In this document: in pieces, positions 45,616 to 55,146 of the stretch | How positions within the stretch are numbered: position 1 is the stretch's first letter | How the letters are laid out: every line of letters begins with the position of its first letter | Assembly (NCBI GenBank): GCA_023823795.1 | Contig: CP085710.1 | Location: 2,444,001 to 2,508,000, forward strand | Direction: 5' to 3' | DNA length: 64,000 nt | Source of the DNA: Bacillus sp. F19 | GTDB lineage: Bacteria > Bacillota > Bacilli > Bacillales > Bacillaceae | Translations under genes and position numbers: made by a program | The notes under the pieces: model-generated | Databases searched by the model: none | Told to the model about the DNA's origin: nothing | What the model saw: only the letters and a program-made list of their open reading frames with translations

Positions 45616-45851
45616 AATCTCTCACTATCCTCTCGCCCTATAACAAAGTACAGAATTGGACCAAGTGTATTAACAAAAAGAATAATAAATGTCCACATGA
45701 GAACACTTTTTCTCTTTTTTCTATGACTGTATAAATCAATTAATGCAATTAGAACTAATAGGATACCTACTGCAATAAACGGCAATATTATGGGGATAAA
45801 AGTCATAAAGTCAATATCTTTTAAATCATCAAACCCATAGTGAATTTGCAT
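45612..45851 (-). CDS. PLDc_N-type small membrane protein (YxlE-like)
   Basis: A 79-aa protein with two membrane helices (FIPIILPFIAVGILLVLIALIDL and VLMWTFIILFVNTLGPILYFVIGR). The second carries the N-TLGPILYF-GR pattern of phospholipase D N-terminal/YxlE proteins. In B. subtilis YxlE helps restrain sigma-Y. No sigma factor is in this operon. The ATG 45872 extension is less likely because AAAAGGGAG lies between it and ATG 45851. Confidence 0.85.
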   Translation of the reverse strand: MQIHYGFDDLKDIDFMTFIPIILPFIAVGILLVLIALIDLYSHRKKRKSVLMWTFIILFVNTLGPILYFVIGREDSERL

Positions 45852-45875
45852 ATTTAAACACTCCCTTTTCATCTC

Positions 45876-45950
45876 ATTATCGTTCTTGATAATGATAACT
45901 TTAAAGGAAGTTCATTGCAATACCTATTCTCATTATTTATAATAAGAATA
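45876..45950. promoter_or_regulatory. Divergent promoter region with two inverted repeats
   Basis: ATTATC-N6-GATAAT (45876-45893) lies just before the YxlE-like operon. A 26-base near-perfect palindrome (45925-45950) lies before the HTH gene. Both are likely binding sites for the divergently encoded regulator. Confidence 0.5.
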
Positions 45951-45989
45951 AAATTGATAGTAAATAGAAACACAATTAAGGAGAACATT

Positions 45990-46529
45990 ATGGCGAATAA
46001 AGTTGAAGTTTTAATGCATCCAGTAAGAATGAAAATTTCTCAGGTGCTAATGAGGAATAAAGACAATGGATTAACACCATTAGAAATGGTGAAAATTATT
46101 AAAGACGTACCTCAGGCAACTCTATATAGGCATATACAAGTCATGTTGGATTCTGGTATTATTCGCGTTATTAAAGAAAAAAAGGTCAAATCTGTTTCTG
46201 AAAAATATTACGCTTTAAATGAAAGTGAGGCTAGACTTAATATAGAAGATTGGAAAAAAGCTTCTAGTGAGAAGAAGCTTGATTATGTTTCATATTATCA
46301 ATTATCACTTATGACTCAATATCAAAGTTATCTTAAGAAATTAGAAGATCAAAACTGCCGGGAAGATGGAGCTACTTTTTCTTTAGTAGAATTAAAGATA
46401 GATGAGGAACACTTTATACAATTTCAAAATGAATTAAACGAATTAATGACTAAATACTACCATACCTCGAGGAATGAAATGGATGTTCCAGTTCGAACAA
46501 TCGCTATTACAATTATTCCAGATACTTAA
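45990..46529 (+). CDS. ArsR-like winged-helix regulator
   Basis: A 179-aa protein: an N-terminal winged helix (KVEVLMHPVRMKISQVLM, TPLEMVKIIKDVPQATLYRHIQVMLDSGIIRVI) and a helical C-terminal sensor or dimer domain. AAGGAG 6 bases before ATG 45990 sets the start. It is divergent from the YxlE/F/G-like operon, so it probably controls it, as ArsR/PadR-like regulators do for ABC-2 exporters. Confidence 0.82.
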   Translation: MANKVEVLMHPVRMKISQVLMRNKDNGLTPLEMVKIIKDVPQATLYRHIQVMLDSGIIRVIKEKKVKSVSEKYYALNESEARLNIEDWKKASSEKKLDYVSYYQLSLMTQYQSYLKKLEDQNCREDGATFSLVELKIDEEHFIQFQNELNELMTKYYHTSRNEMDVPVRTIAITIIPDT

Positions 46530-46534
46530 ACGAA

Positions 46535-46708
46535 TTAACATTACTGACTTTTGTAGTGACCGGTGATTTGAATGTTCGACAAGTAGTTCACTTAGGCATT
46601 ATACAAGTCTTGAACAAATTCGACGCTGAAATCCCAATTATTCACCAATCCTCCATCACGAATGGTACAGACTGTCGATATGGGATTATCGGGTGGAGAC
46701 AGTTCTAA
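46535..46708 (+). pseudogene. C-terminal fragment of an unidentified conserved protein
   Basis: The open frame TLLTFVVTGDLNVRQVVHLG...VLNKFDAEIPIIHQSS...CRYGIIGWRQF ends at TAA 46706-46708. It has the look of a real protein end but no start or ribosome binding site. I cannot place the family. It is followed by a strong terminator. Confidence 0.45.
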
Positions 46709-46719
46709 AATAATAATCA

Positions 46720-46748
46720 GAAACTCTCCTACTAAGGGAGAGTTTCTT
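46720..46748 (+). terminator. Terminator after the unidentified fragment
   Basis: GAAACTCTCC pairs with GGGAGAGTTTC across 6 bases, followed by TTC. Confidence 0.75.
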
Positions 46749-46847
46749 CAAATCTAGTCTCGGTCTGTTTTAAATTCATTATAGGATTTTTCTATTTACA
46801 TGGTGGGAGACATATAACACGTGTTGTGGGCGTTAGGCACCTTTTGA

Positions 46848-49322
46848 TTATTTAAAATTGTTCATCTCACGATATTCATAATTTCGGTAGAGATTCAGCA
46901 TTTTCCAAAGGCTTGGATTGGTGATATCTGGAGTTCCGTTTTGGTCCAAACCAATAGTTGCACTTATTCCATACGGCCAGCGACTAATTCCAACCGGGGT
47001 GGCTATGCCGTTACTATTCGGATTTTTCCCAAGGAATTGTACCAAGAATGAGTAAGTTCCTGATGTTTGATTAGGGAACTCCCCGATTTTTCCAAACACT
47101 GGATGATTAATGGGAATACTTGGTCTTGGAACTAGCCATTTACTCATGTCTTGTGTTTTAAATTGAGTGGATAGCTGTTCAAGAGAACTGATAAAACTTT
47201 GTAAAACCAATTGATCTTTTGTTTCAATTTCCGGAGTTTGGGTGTTATCAAAATAATTCCGCGACATTGATGTTTTCTCATCTAATGCACGCAATAACAT
47301 ATTGATCCGATCATCTTCAGAGTTAGATTTAGAAACAAAACCGCTTAATTCATCATTAAATACATTATTCAATAATGTGGAAATCCACCTATCAAAAAGT
47401 AATTGTTCTGTATTTAATTGATTGCTAGTTACTACATCATCTATCCCTTGACCATTCCATTTGGCAAGAAGTTGGTAGGCACTATTCAGTTTTTCATAGT
47501 TTGTATCGCTTTTCGGAACTGTTTTTAGTGCATTTTCCAACAATGGCAAGAGATCCGAGATTAGATATCCAGCTTCATAAAGCCCTGTTGCGGTCCCCAT
47601 AACGGTTCCAATTTTCTCTTGGAGTTCCTCCATCTCTTCCATTGTCATATTATTTATTTCCATTAAATCACGCTCTAGCCACAGTCCTCGATTATATGGA
47701 CCAAAATACCTTGAATCCGGATTGTTGAAAGACGGAGTTGATTTTCCATTCCATCCTGTTACATGGCCTTTCTTTGGATTAATGGAAAATGGATTCGGAA
47801 GATATTCTCCTGTCCATTCCATATCGCCTTCACCGCTTAAAGGGAGTCGGAAATCAGAATTTTCTGAACGTACCGGCATTAAGCCGGTTTGAACATAGCC
47901 AATATTTCCTTTATCATCTGCGCTTACCATATGTAATGAGGTATTAACATTTTTTGATGCTTTAATAAGATCTTTAACAGAATTGGCCTTCATTAAATTT
48001 AAAAATCCGCCAACACTTCCTGCATCTTGCATCCAGTGGGCCGATTTCCAAGTAAACACTTTTTCCCCATTATAATTGTTTGGATCAAATTCTACAGGTG
48101 CAATAACCGGTCCGTGAATAGATCGGTAAACCGTGTATTGTACAGACTGTCCTCCTGCAACTGAAATGGTCTCTACTCTTTTTTCAAAATCTACCCATTT
48201 TCCATTGTATTTATATTGATTTTTGTTATTTGGATTCAAGGTTTCTTGATAGATATCAACGTTGTCACCCATACCAACCATGAAGGACCAAGCAGTGTGG
48301 TCGTTTAATCCTATTGCGATTACTGGCATCCCCAGGATGTTAAAGCCCTCAACCTCATATCCTGAGCCACCAGATAGACGTGCTTCGTACACAATACTTG
48401 GGTAATCAAATCCCATCTGCGGATTTCCTGACAACATGGGACGACCTGATTCCGTTTTATCACCTGAAACCACCCAAGCAAAACTTGCCAACTGAGCAGT
48501 TGCACTCAACCCTAATTTTTTTACTTCCACGTCTGCTTTTTGTTCGAGTCTTTTAAAGGAAGCAACTTGATTTTCAACGGTACTTAGTCCCTCTAAATAT
48601 TTCTTTGCAGCTTTTTCATCAAATGTATTAGCAAGGTTTTTATTGTTTACCTCATTATCTTCATTTACATAAGTTGGTGCATATGGGTCGTTTGCCCAAT
48701 ACCTATCATTAAATATATTCCAGCCTTCTTCATCTCCATAGTGGCTAATAAGCTTTTGCAATTCATCCAGCTTGGTAAGTTCTGTCCCGCCGATTGTTCC
48801 AAATCTGCGCATCATTAGTGTTCCAGCGGCTAATGAGTCTGTAACTGTCCAATTGGAAGGCATGATTTTTAATGTTTTAAATTCTAATGGAAGGCTATTC
48901 GGTTTACTCTTCCATTCTTCTATTCTTTTATTAATTCCGTTTACATATGCCTTAACGGCTTCTTGTTCTTTTGGATCCATGGATACTAAAATCTGATTAT
49001 ACTCTTCCTCCGTGTAACCTTGTAATCTTGTTTTTTTATCAGCAGCTATGAAATTGGGACCGAAAATTTCGGCTAAAGTACCTTTTGCTCCTCTTTTAAT
49101 GATTTCAAGCTGCCATAAACGGTCTGTTGCTACTGTATACCCTAATTTTTCAAATAATTGTTGATCCGTATTAGCTATAATTTTAGGGACGTCATAGCTG
49201 TCTCTTACGACTGAAGGTTCTTTTTTTTCAGCAAATGTTACTGGCTGTCCAACAAATGGAAAAAATGAGGATGCACATAAAGCTGCACTAAGGACAACGC
49301 TTGATATAACCTTTATCTTCAT
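46848..49322 (-). CDS. Penicillin acylase-family N-terminal nucleophile hydrolase
   Basis: A secreted amidase of 824 aa, made as a precursor that cleaves itself into alpha and beta chains; relatives hydrolyse penicillin G, acyl-homoserine lactones or other N-acyl amides. A signal peptide (residues 1-31) is followed by the alpha chain (YDVPKIIANTDQQLFEKLGYTVATDRLWQLE) and a spacer. The nucleophile is Ser280 at ASFAWVVSGDKTESGRPML, with the later oxyanion Asn region NPDSRYFGP. TAAGGAGG precedes the ATG. The SFAW motif differs from the SNAW of classical penicillin G acylases, so the side-chain preference may differ. A cre site upstream implies CcpA repression. Confidence 0.9.
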   Translation of the reverse strand: MKIKVISSVVLSAALCASSFFPFVGQPVTFAEKKEPSVVRDSYDVPKIIANTDQQLFEKLGYTVATDRLWQLEIIKRGAKGTLAEIFGPNFIAADKKTRLQGYTEEEYNQILVSMDPKEQEAVKAYVNGINKRIEEWKSKPNSLPLEFKTLKIMPSNWTVTDSLAAGTLMMRRFGTIGGTELTKLDELQKLISHYGDEEGWNIFNDRYWANDPYAPTYVNEDNEVNNKNLANTFDEKAAKKYLEGLSTVENQVASFKRLEQKADVEVKKLGLSATAQLASFAWVVSGDKTESGRPMLSGNPQMGFDYPSIVYEARLSGGSGYEVEGFNILGMPVIAIGLNDHTAWSFMVGMGDNVDIYQETLNPNNKNQYKYNGKWVDFEKRVETISVAGGQSVQYTVYRSIHGPVIAPVEFDPNNYNGEKVFTWKSAHWMQDAGSVGGFLNLMKANSVKDLIKASKNVNTSLHMVSADDKGNIGYVQTGLMPVRSENSDFRLPLSGEGDMEWTGEYLPNPFSINPKKGHVTGWNGKSTPSFNNPDSRYFGPYNRGLWLERDLMEINNMTMEEMEELQEKIGTVMGTATGLYEAGYLISDLLPLLENALKTVPKSDTNYEKLNSAYQLLAKWNGQGIDDVVTSNQLNTEQLLFDRWISTLLNNVFNDELSGFVSKSNSEDDRINMLLRALDEKTSMSRNYFDNTQTPEIETKDQLVLQSFISSLEQLSTQFKTQDMSKWLVPRPSIPINHPVFGKIGEFPNQTSGTYSFLVQFLGKNPNSNGIATPVGISRWPYGISATIGLDQNGTPDITNPSLWKMLNLYRNYEYREMNNFK

Positions 49323-49342
49323 TGTTTTAACCTCCTTAGATT

Positions 49343-49356
49343 TGAAACCGCTTTCA
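49343..49356. promoter_or_regulatory. cre site (CcpA operator) of the penicillin acylase gene
   Basis: TGAAACCGCTTTCA fits the Bacillus cre consensus TGWAANCGNTNWCA at every position and lies 20 bases upstream of the start codon. Confidence 0.85.
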
Positions 49357-49669
49357 AAAAATATTAAAAAACGTCCATTTAATCTAATATGTATTATGTA
49401 TCTAAGAAGTTTTTAAAGAATAATAAATTCTAAGACTCTCCTTTCTTTTTTGGTAAATACATCCACAATATTCATTATAGAGAACAAAGTGAAAAAATTC
49501 AATCAAAGAAGTTTGACATTTATGGACCTTTACCAACACCTTTTTACTGTGTATCATGAGCGTTTAAAGTCTGTTTTATATCCAGCTTATGAGACTTCTA
49601 CATGAGAATGAGTTCTCTAAAGTACAACATTAAAAGGGGAATCGGTTTAAACGCAAAGATTTGGCGGTT

Positions 49670-49875
49670 GATAGTATTATAAAAGAGTTAAAGCAAATTG
49701 CCTGGCAATATGAGGTGCCAACTTTCCTGTTGTCCCAGTTGTCGAGTGTGAAGCGGTGGACGGACAAACGTCCGGTGATGTCGGATTTGCGGAATTCGGA
49801 AGTATTGAGCAGGATGCCGATGTTATCATGCTATTAAGCTGGGATGAGTTTGAACAGCAGTTCAATCAAACGTAA
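49670..49875 (+). pseudogene. Replicative helicase (DnaB-type) fragment
   Basis: Reads DSIIKELKQIAWQYEVPTFLLSQLSSV...DKRPVMSDLRNSE, then a one-base shift to GSIEQDADVIMLLSWDEF and a stop at 49873-49875. This is the Walker B-sensor and SDLR-x-SGSIEQDADV region of DnaB helicases. Only about 65 residues remain. It is not the chromosomal dnaB and probably came from a phage or plasmid. Confidence 0.8.
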
Positions 49876-49930
49876 TACATGCAAAATAAGACTGAGTGAC
49901 TGTGACTTAATTAAAGTCAAAATAAAGTTC

Positions 49931-49958
49931 AAAGGACCATCTTTGATGGTCCTTTTTC
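49931..49958 (+). terminator. Terminator after the helicase fragment
   Basis: AAAGGACCATC pairs with GATGGTCCTTT, loop of 3, T-run. A second, longer hairpin lies at 50006-50042. Confidence 0.85.
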
Positions 49959-50104
49959 AATTTCACCAACTCTTTTCCTATGCATTCATCTAATCATTGC
50001 AAAATAAAGGGACATCCCCTCATTTTGTAGGTACGTCCCTTTATTTTAATCAAGCTGCATGTGAATAATATAAACGTGATCATACTGGATTTTACTTAGA
50101 TGAA

Positions 50105-50785
50105 TTAATTTATCAATCCCATTTTTTCCAGACAACCGCTAAGCACATTTTTATCTATCTCATTTATTTTTTCATATTTCTCTTTATACATAGCTCTAAT
50201 AATTTCTTTAACCTCTTTAAGTGTTATTACGGAATCTTTCAAGCTTTTTAAATAAAGATTCAATAGGATACTGTTATCACCAGAATGCAGCGGAGGCTGC
50301 AGATAATGAATTCCTTCAAACCGTTTGTATTCATTTCTTCCAAAAAATGTCTTTCTCTTCAAACAGTTTTCTTTTTCTTCTGCTGTACGGGCCATTTCCT
50401 CTGTTTCTGTTTCCAGAATTAAAGATTCAAGGGCTGAATTTCCCGCTCGTATGGCATCTTCTTTTAATAATTGTTCCATTTTAACTAGTGTTTTTCCACC
50501 TAATCCTTTACTTCTTACAACAGGGTTAGTGACAATATAAACGATAAAACCTGAGTTAACATCAGCCAGATAGTGTCCAGTTGCAAAGGAAATAAGCTCC
50601 TCTCCATCGAATCCCGCTAAGAACCGAAAAGTGTTAAGCTTTTCATTTTCTGCATAGGCTAAACTCTTTAAAAAAATAGAGTTTGGCTCTCTTACTTCAA
50701 ACGGAAATGTTTGGTTGTAAAGTTTGAATACTTCTTCCATATGATTTAAATGCTTACCTGTGATTTCTTCCCATCTAATCTCCAT
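50105..50785 (-). CDS. GNAT-family N-acetyltransferase
   Basis: A 226-aa protein with the acetyl-CoA-binding motif A in YIVTNPVVRSKGLGGKTLVKMEQ and the preceding GEELISFATGHYLAD strand. A C-terminal extension of about 70 aa beyond the usual fold (LLNLYLKSLKDSVITLKEVKEII) is unusual. Substrate unknown. TTGAAAGAAGG lies before ATG 50785. Confidence 0.8.
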   Translation of the reverse strand: MEIRWEEITGKHLNHMEEVFKLYNQTFPFEVREPNSIFLKSLAYAENEKLNTFRFLAGFDGEELISFATGHYLADVNSGFIVYIVTNPVVRSKGLGGKTLVKMEQLLKEDAIRAGNSALESLILETETEEMARTAEEKENCLKRKTFFGRNEYKRFEGIHYLQPPLHSGDNSILLNLYLKSLKDSVITLKEVKEIIRAMYKEKYEKINEIDKNVLSGCLEKMGLIN

Positions 50786-50986
50786 ACTAACCTGCCTTCT
50801 TTCAAAAAACTTACATAGCTTTAAATTATGTATAGTTCTTATTTTATAACAAGAAGGATAATCAGTCTCCTAAAAAACAGACTCTATCTAAATTCTTAGC
50901 CCGCTCTCATAAAAATTAGTACTTTAGCACTCTATTCAACTAAAAATCAATAAACTAGTAGAAATCTTCAGAAAGTTCTGTTATAA

Positions 50987-52708
<1,722 letters not shown>

Positions 52709-52740
52709 ACTTCTGACAATTTATAACTTCTGTCCAAAAA

Positions 52741-52778
52741 AAAGGGTTCCATTTGTTAAGTCATTTGGAGCCCTTTTG
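52741..52778 (+). terminator. Neutral protease gene terminator
   Basis: AAAGGGTTCCA pairs with TGGAGCCCTTT (one G-U), T-rich tail. Confidence 0.8.
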
Positions 52779-52805
52779 CTATTCACCTCAAAGTTTTGAA
52801 GCGGA

Positions 52806-53151
52806 TTAATCGTTTTCTTTTATCGCTTTCCAAAATTCTTTCGCGATAGCCTTGTACCCTCTAACATTAAGATGATTATCTTCTGGGTTAATCATATATT
52901 TTTGGTTAGAGGGATCAACTCTTTCTCTTGTTGGCACATAGGTATCTCCATTCAACTGAGCAGCAGATTCAATCGCCTCATTTAAAGCATTTTTCAATGG
53001 AAGTAAGAAGTATTCCTGGCTTTCTGCTGTAATAGGCAAAAGGATTGTAATAGCCCATTACAAATACCTCTGCATTCGGATTAATTTCATCGATAGTCTG
53101 AAGAATCACCTGAAGGTTTGTGCGTGCTTCTGCTATACCTGATGTCTTATC
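52806..53151 (-). pseudogene. SGNH/GDSL lipase-esterase C-terminal fragment, frameshifted
   Basis: From about 53151 the minus strand reads IAEARTNLQVILQTIDEINPNAEVFVMGYYNPF. It then shifts near a T-run at about 53037 to LPITAESQEYFLLPLKNALNEAIES...NPEDNHLNVRGYKAIAKEFW and stop at 52806. The D-N-H-L-N triad segment and GYYNPF are typical of YpmR/TesA-like SGNH hydrolases. The nucleophile Ser block is missing. Dead remnant. Confidence 0.75.
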
Positions 53152-53173
53152 TTTTTATATTCTTATCTAAAAT

Positions 53174-53207
53174 AAAAACGCTCAGGAAAGATTATCCCAA
53201 GCGTTTT
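53174..53207 (-). terminator. Terminator of the nucleotidyltransferase gene
   Basis: AAAACGCT (53175-53182) pairs with AGCGTTTT (53200-53207), T-run on the minus strand. Confidence 0.75.
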
Positions 53208-53210
53208 CTT

Positions 53211-54008
53211 TCACCAAACCTCTTTAAGTGTTTCCCTGAAAATTGCGTTTAATTTAGAAGTAGGATCTTCCTTCTTTAAGTTCAACTGATTCGCGTACTC
53301 TTTAAGTCTCATGATTTCAGAATCTAAAAACCCGTTAATAACTTCAATTTTAGGTTCTCTATCTAATTCATCTCCCATCTTCTTCCGTTCAAGCAAAGTT
53401 AATATTTCATTCTTCAGTAATCCATCCGGCAGCATTTCTTCTAAGAGGATTTGAAATTCCATTGGTGGAAACTCGCCTTTTAACTCAATCCATCGCGCTG
53501 CAAATAAAGGACGGAGCACATAGAAATATTTTTTAATTTTTACGGTACCCCCTTGCAGGTACTCCCGGTAGTTCTTGCTCGCCATGTTCAAGTAGTGATA
53601 AATAGCTGAATGCGGGGTGAATACCTCTGATTGCAAATAAGCGATTTTATCAATTGCTGAATATGCTTGATAATAAACAATCGGTGATTTCATCCACTCC
53701 ATTAAAGGCGGATTTGATTTTCGGAAAAGCTTGAGTGCCTTAGTCAGGTCCCAGCCTGAAACATCCAGGAGGTCATTTATCGGACGTTCTATGACATCAC
53801 GATTGGAGCCGACTCCAATTGGATCAATGCTCAGATAGTGATCTGCTTTATGTATATAGATAAACCTTACGTCATAGTCACTGTCTTTTGAAGGAAATCC
53901 CCAAGCTCTGCTGCCGGATTCACATGCATAAAGAATTTTCACTTGATGTGACTCTTCAATTTCTTTTAGGACTTCCAGAATTTGTTCCCTCATTGTTGAA
54001 TTCTCCAT
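53211..54008 (-). CDS. Predicted nucleotidyltransferase (RlaP/YcgL family)
   Basis: A 265-aa protein with the polymerase-beta-like signature CESGSRAWGFPSKDSDYDVRFIY (GS-x-DxD metal site) and a helical C-terminal domain, the pattern of PF10127 YcgL proteins. Relatives are associated with RNA repair ligases in some phages and bacteria, but no ligase is nearby. Alone between terminators. Target nucleotide and acceptor unknown. Confidence 0.85.
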   Translation of the reverse strand: MENSTMREQILEVLKEIEESHQVKILYACESGSRAWGFPSKDSDYDVRFIYIHKADHYLSIDPIGVGSNRDVIERPINDLLDVSGWDLTKALKLFRKSNPPLMEWMKSPIVYYQAYSAIDKIAYLQSEVFTPHSAIYHYLNMASKNYREYLQGGTVKIKKYFYVLRPLFAARWIELKGEFPPMEFQILLEEMLPDGLLKNEILTLLERKKMGDELDREPKIEVINGFLDSEIMRLKEYANQLNLKKEDPTSKLNAIFRETLKEVW

Positions 54009-54081
54009 AATGTTTTTTCTTTTAAGTATACATGAGGTTTTTCATACTCTAAATGGCAGTATATTTTACTTTCATAAAACT

Positions 54082-54107
54082 AAAAAGAAGCTGCCGCAAC
54101 AGCTTCT
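54082..54107 (-). terminator. Terminator of the arsR-AHSA1 operon
   Basis: AGAAGCTG (54087-54094) pairs with CAGCTTCT (54100-54107), then T-run on the minus strand. Confidence 0.85.
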
Positions 54108-54118
54108 CCTTAACCTTC

Positions 54119-54643
54119 TTATTCCAATCCCTCAAGAACTTCATCCAAACAGTCAAACTGAGAAGACATACCCTGTACGACTCCCATTTCAACGATTTTC
54201 TTCAATTCTTCTTCTGAAGAGAATTGGGAGCGGATCGTGAGGTTTGTTTTTTCACCCTGATCGTCAAACAGCATGGTAACAATCATTTCTGGCATTTGAT
54301 CTGATGTGCTCCCGTCTTTGTCGGAGAATGCATCGACATAGACAATTTTTTCAGGGACAACAATTTCTTTGTAGGTAGCTTTGCCCCATGATTCCATACC
54401 ATAAAAGTCTCCTTGGTTTTTATCCTCGCAGCGCATGCAATAGTGCCAAACACCTTCTGGTTTAAATTCAAACGTTTTGTTTTCTGTTTTCCATCCTTGC
54501 GGTCCCCACCAGCTGGCCAGATGTTGCGAATCCGAGAATGCTTTAAAAACAAGCTCTCTTGGTGCATTAAACGATCTTTCCATAATAAGTTCTTTTCCCT
54601 CAACACGTGAAGTCATGTTTACAATCCCTTTATTTGCTGACAT
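54119..54643 (-). CDS. SRPBCC/AHSA1-domain protein
   Basis: A 174-aa START-like fold protein: MERSFNAPRELVFKAFSDSQHLASWWGPQGW, the GVWHYCMRCEDKNQGDF strand-turn, and a C-terminal long helix (ELKKIVEMGVVQGMSSQFDCLDEVLEGL). Binds a hydrophobic ligand; molecular role unknown. GGGAGGA precedes ATG 54643; the ATG at 54658 lies upstream of that site. Paired with an ArsR repressor 12 bases upstream, a very common bacterial arrangement. Confidence 0.9.
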   Translation of the reverse strand: MSANKGIVNMTSRVEGKELIMERSFNAPRELVFKAFSDSQHLASWWGPQGWKTENKTFEFKPEGVWHYCMRCEDKNQGDFYGMESWGKATYKEIVVPEKIVYVDAFSDKDGSTSDQMPEMIVTMLFDDQGEKTNLTIRSQFSSEEELKKIVEMGVVQGMSSQFDCLDEVLEGLE

Positions 54644-54669
54644 CCTAATTCCTCCCAATTTTTTTAATT

Positions 54670-55014
54670 TTACCCTTTGTCTTTCTTCTCGCTATCCTTG
54701 AGTTCCTGCAAATAGTCATCAAGCCGGTCAAATCTGTCATGCCAGAGACGCTGAAATGAATTTAGCCATCCTTCTAGATCCTGAAATGGCTGCGGCCGCA
54801 GCTTATAAATTCGCCTGTTGGCAGCCGCCTCTGCCTCTACAAGACCTGACTGACTGAGAATACGGAGATGTTTGGACGTCTGCGGCTGAAGCAGCTGAAG
54901 CCGTTCAGCAATTTCTCCCACCGTATGCGGACCATCACGTAATAATTCTACAATTCGCTGTCGATTGGGCTCTGCAAGTGCTTGCAAAGTTGCTGTAATG
55001 TTGATGCCCATCAT
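54670..55014 (-). CDS. ArsR-family regulator partnered with AHSA1 protein
   Basis: A 114-aa winged helix: ALAEPNRQRIVELLRDGPHTVGEIAERLQLLQPQTSKHLRILSQSGLVEAE, followed by an aromatic C-terminal helix. No metal-binding Cys cluster is seen, so it is not a metal sensor. AAAGGAG lies before ATG 55014 (ATG 55011 also possible). It forms a two-gene operon with the AHSA1 gene and probably represses it. Confidence 0.92.
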   Translation of the reverse strand: MMGINITATLQALAEPNRQRIVELLRDGPHTVGEIAERLQLLQPQTSKHLRILSQSGLVEAEAAANRRIYKLRPQPFQDLEGWLNSFQRLWHDRFDRLDDYLQELKDSEKKDKG

Positions 55015-55102
55015 TCATTCTCCTTTCTGTTTTAATATACCCTAAAAGGAATATTCTTGTAAAGGAATATTTAAATATAATTGAGTTTTTTTTCCAGCAC
55101 AT

Positions 55103-55137
55103 AAAAAATGCTCCCGAATTTTCGGAAGCACTTTTTT
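55103..55137 (-). terminator. Terminator of the MFS gene
   Basis: TGCTCCCGAA (55109-55118) pairs with TTCGGAAGCA (55121-55130), T-runs on both strands. Confidence 0.85.
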
Positions 55138-55146
55138 AAAAAAACG

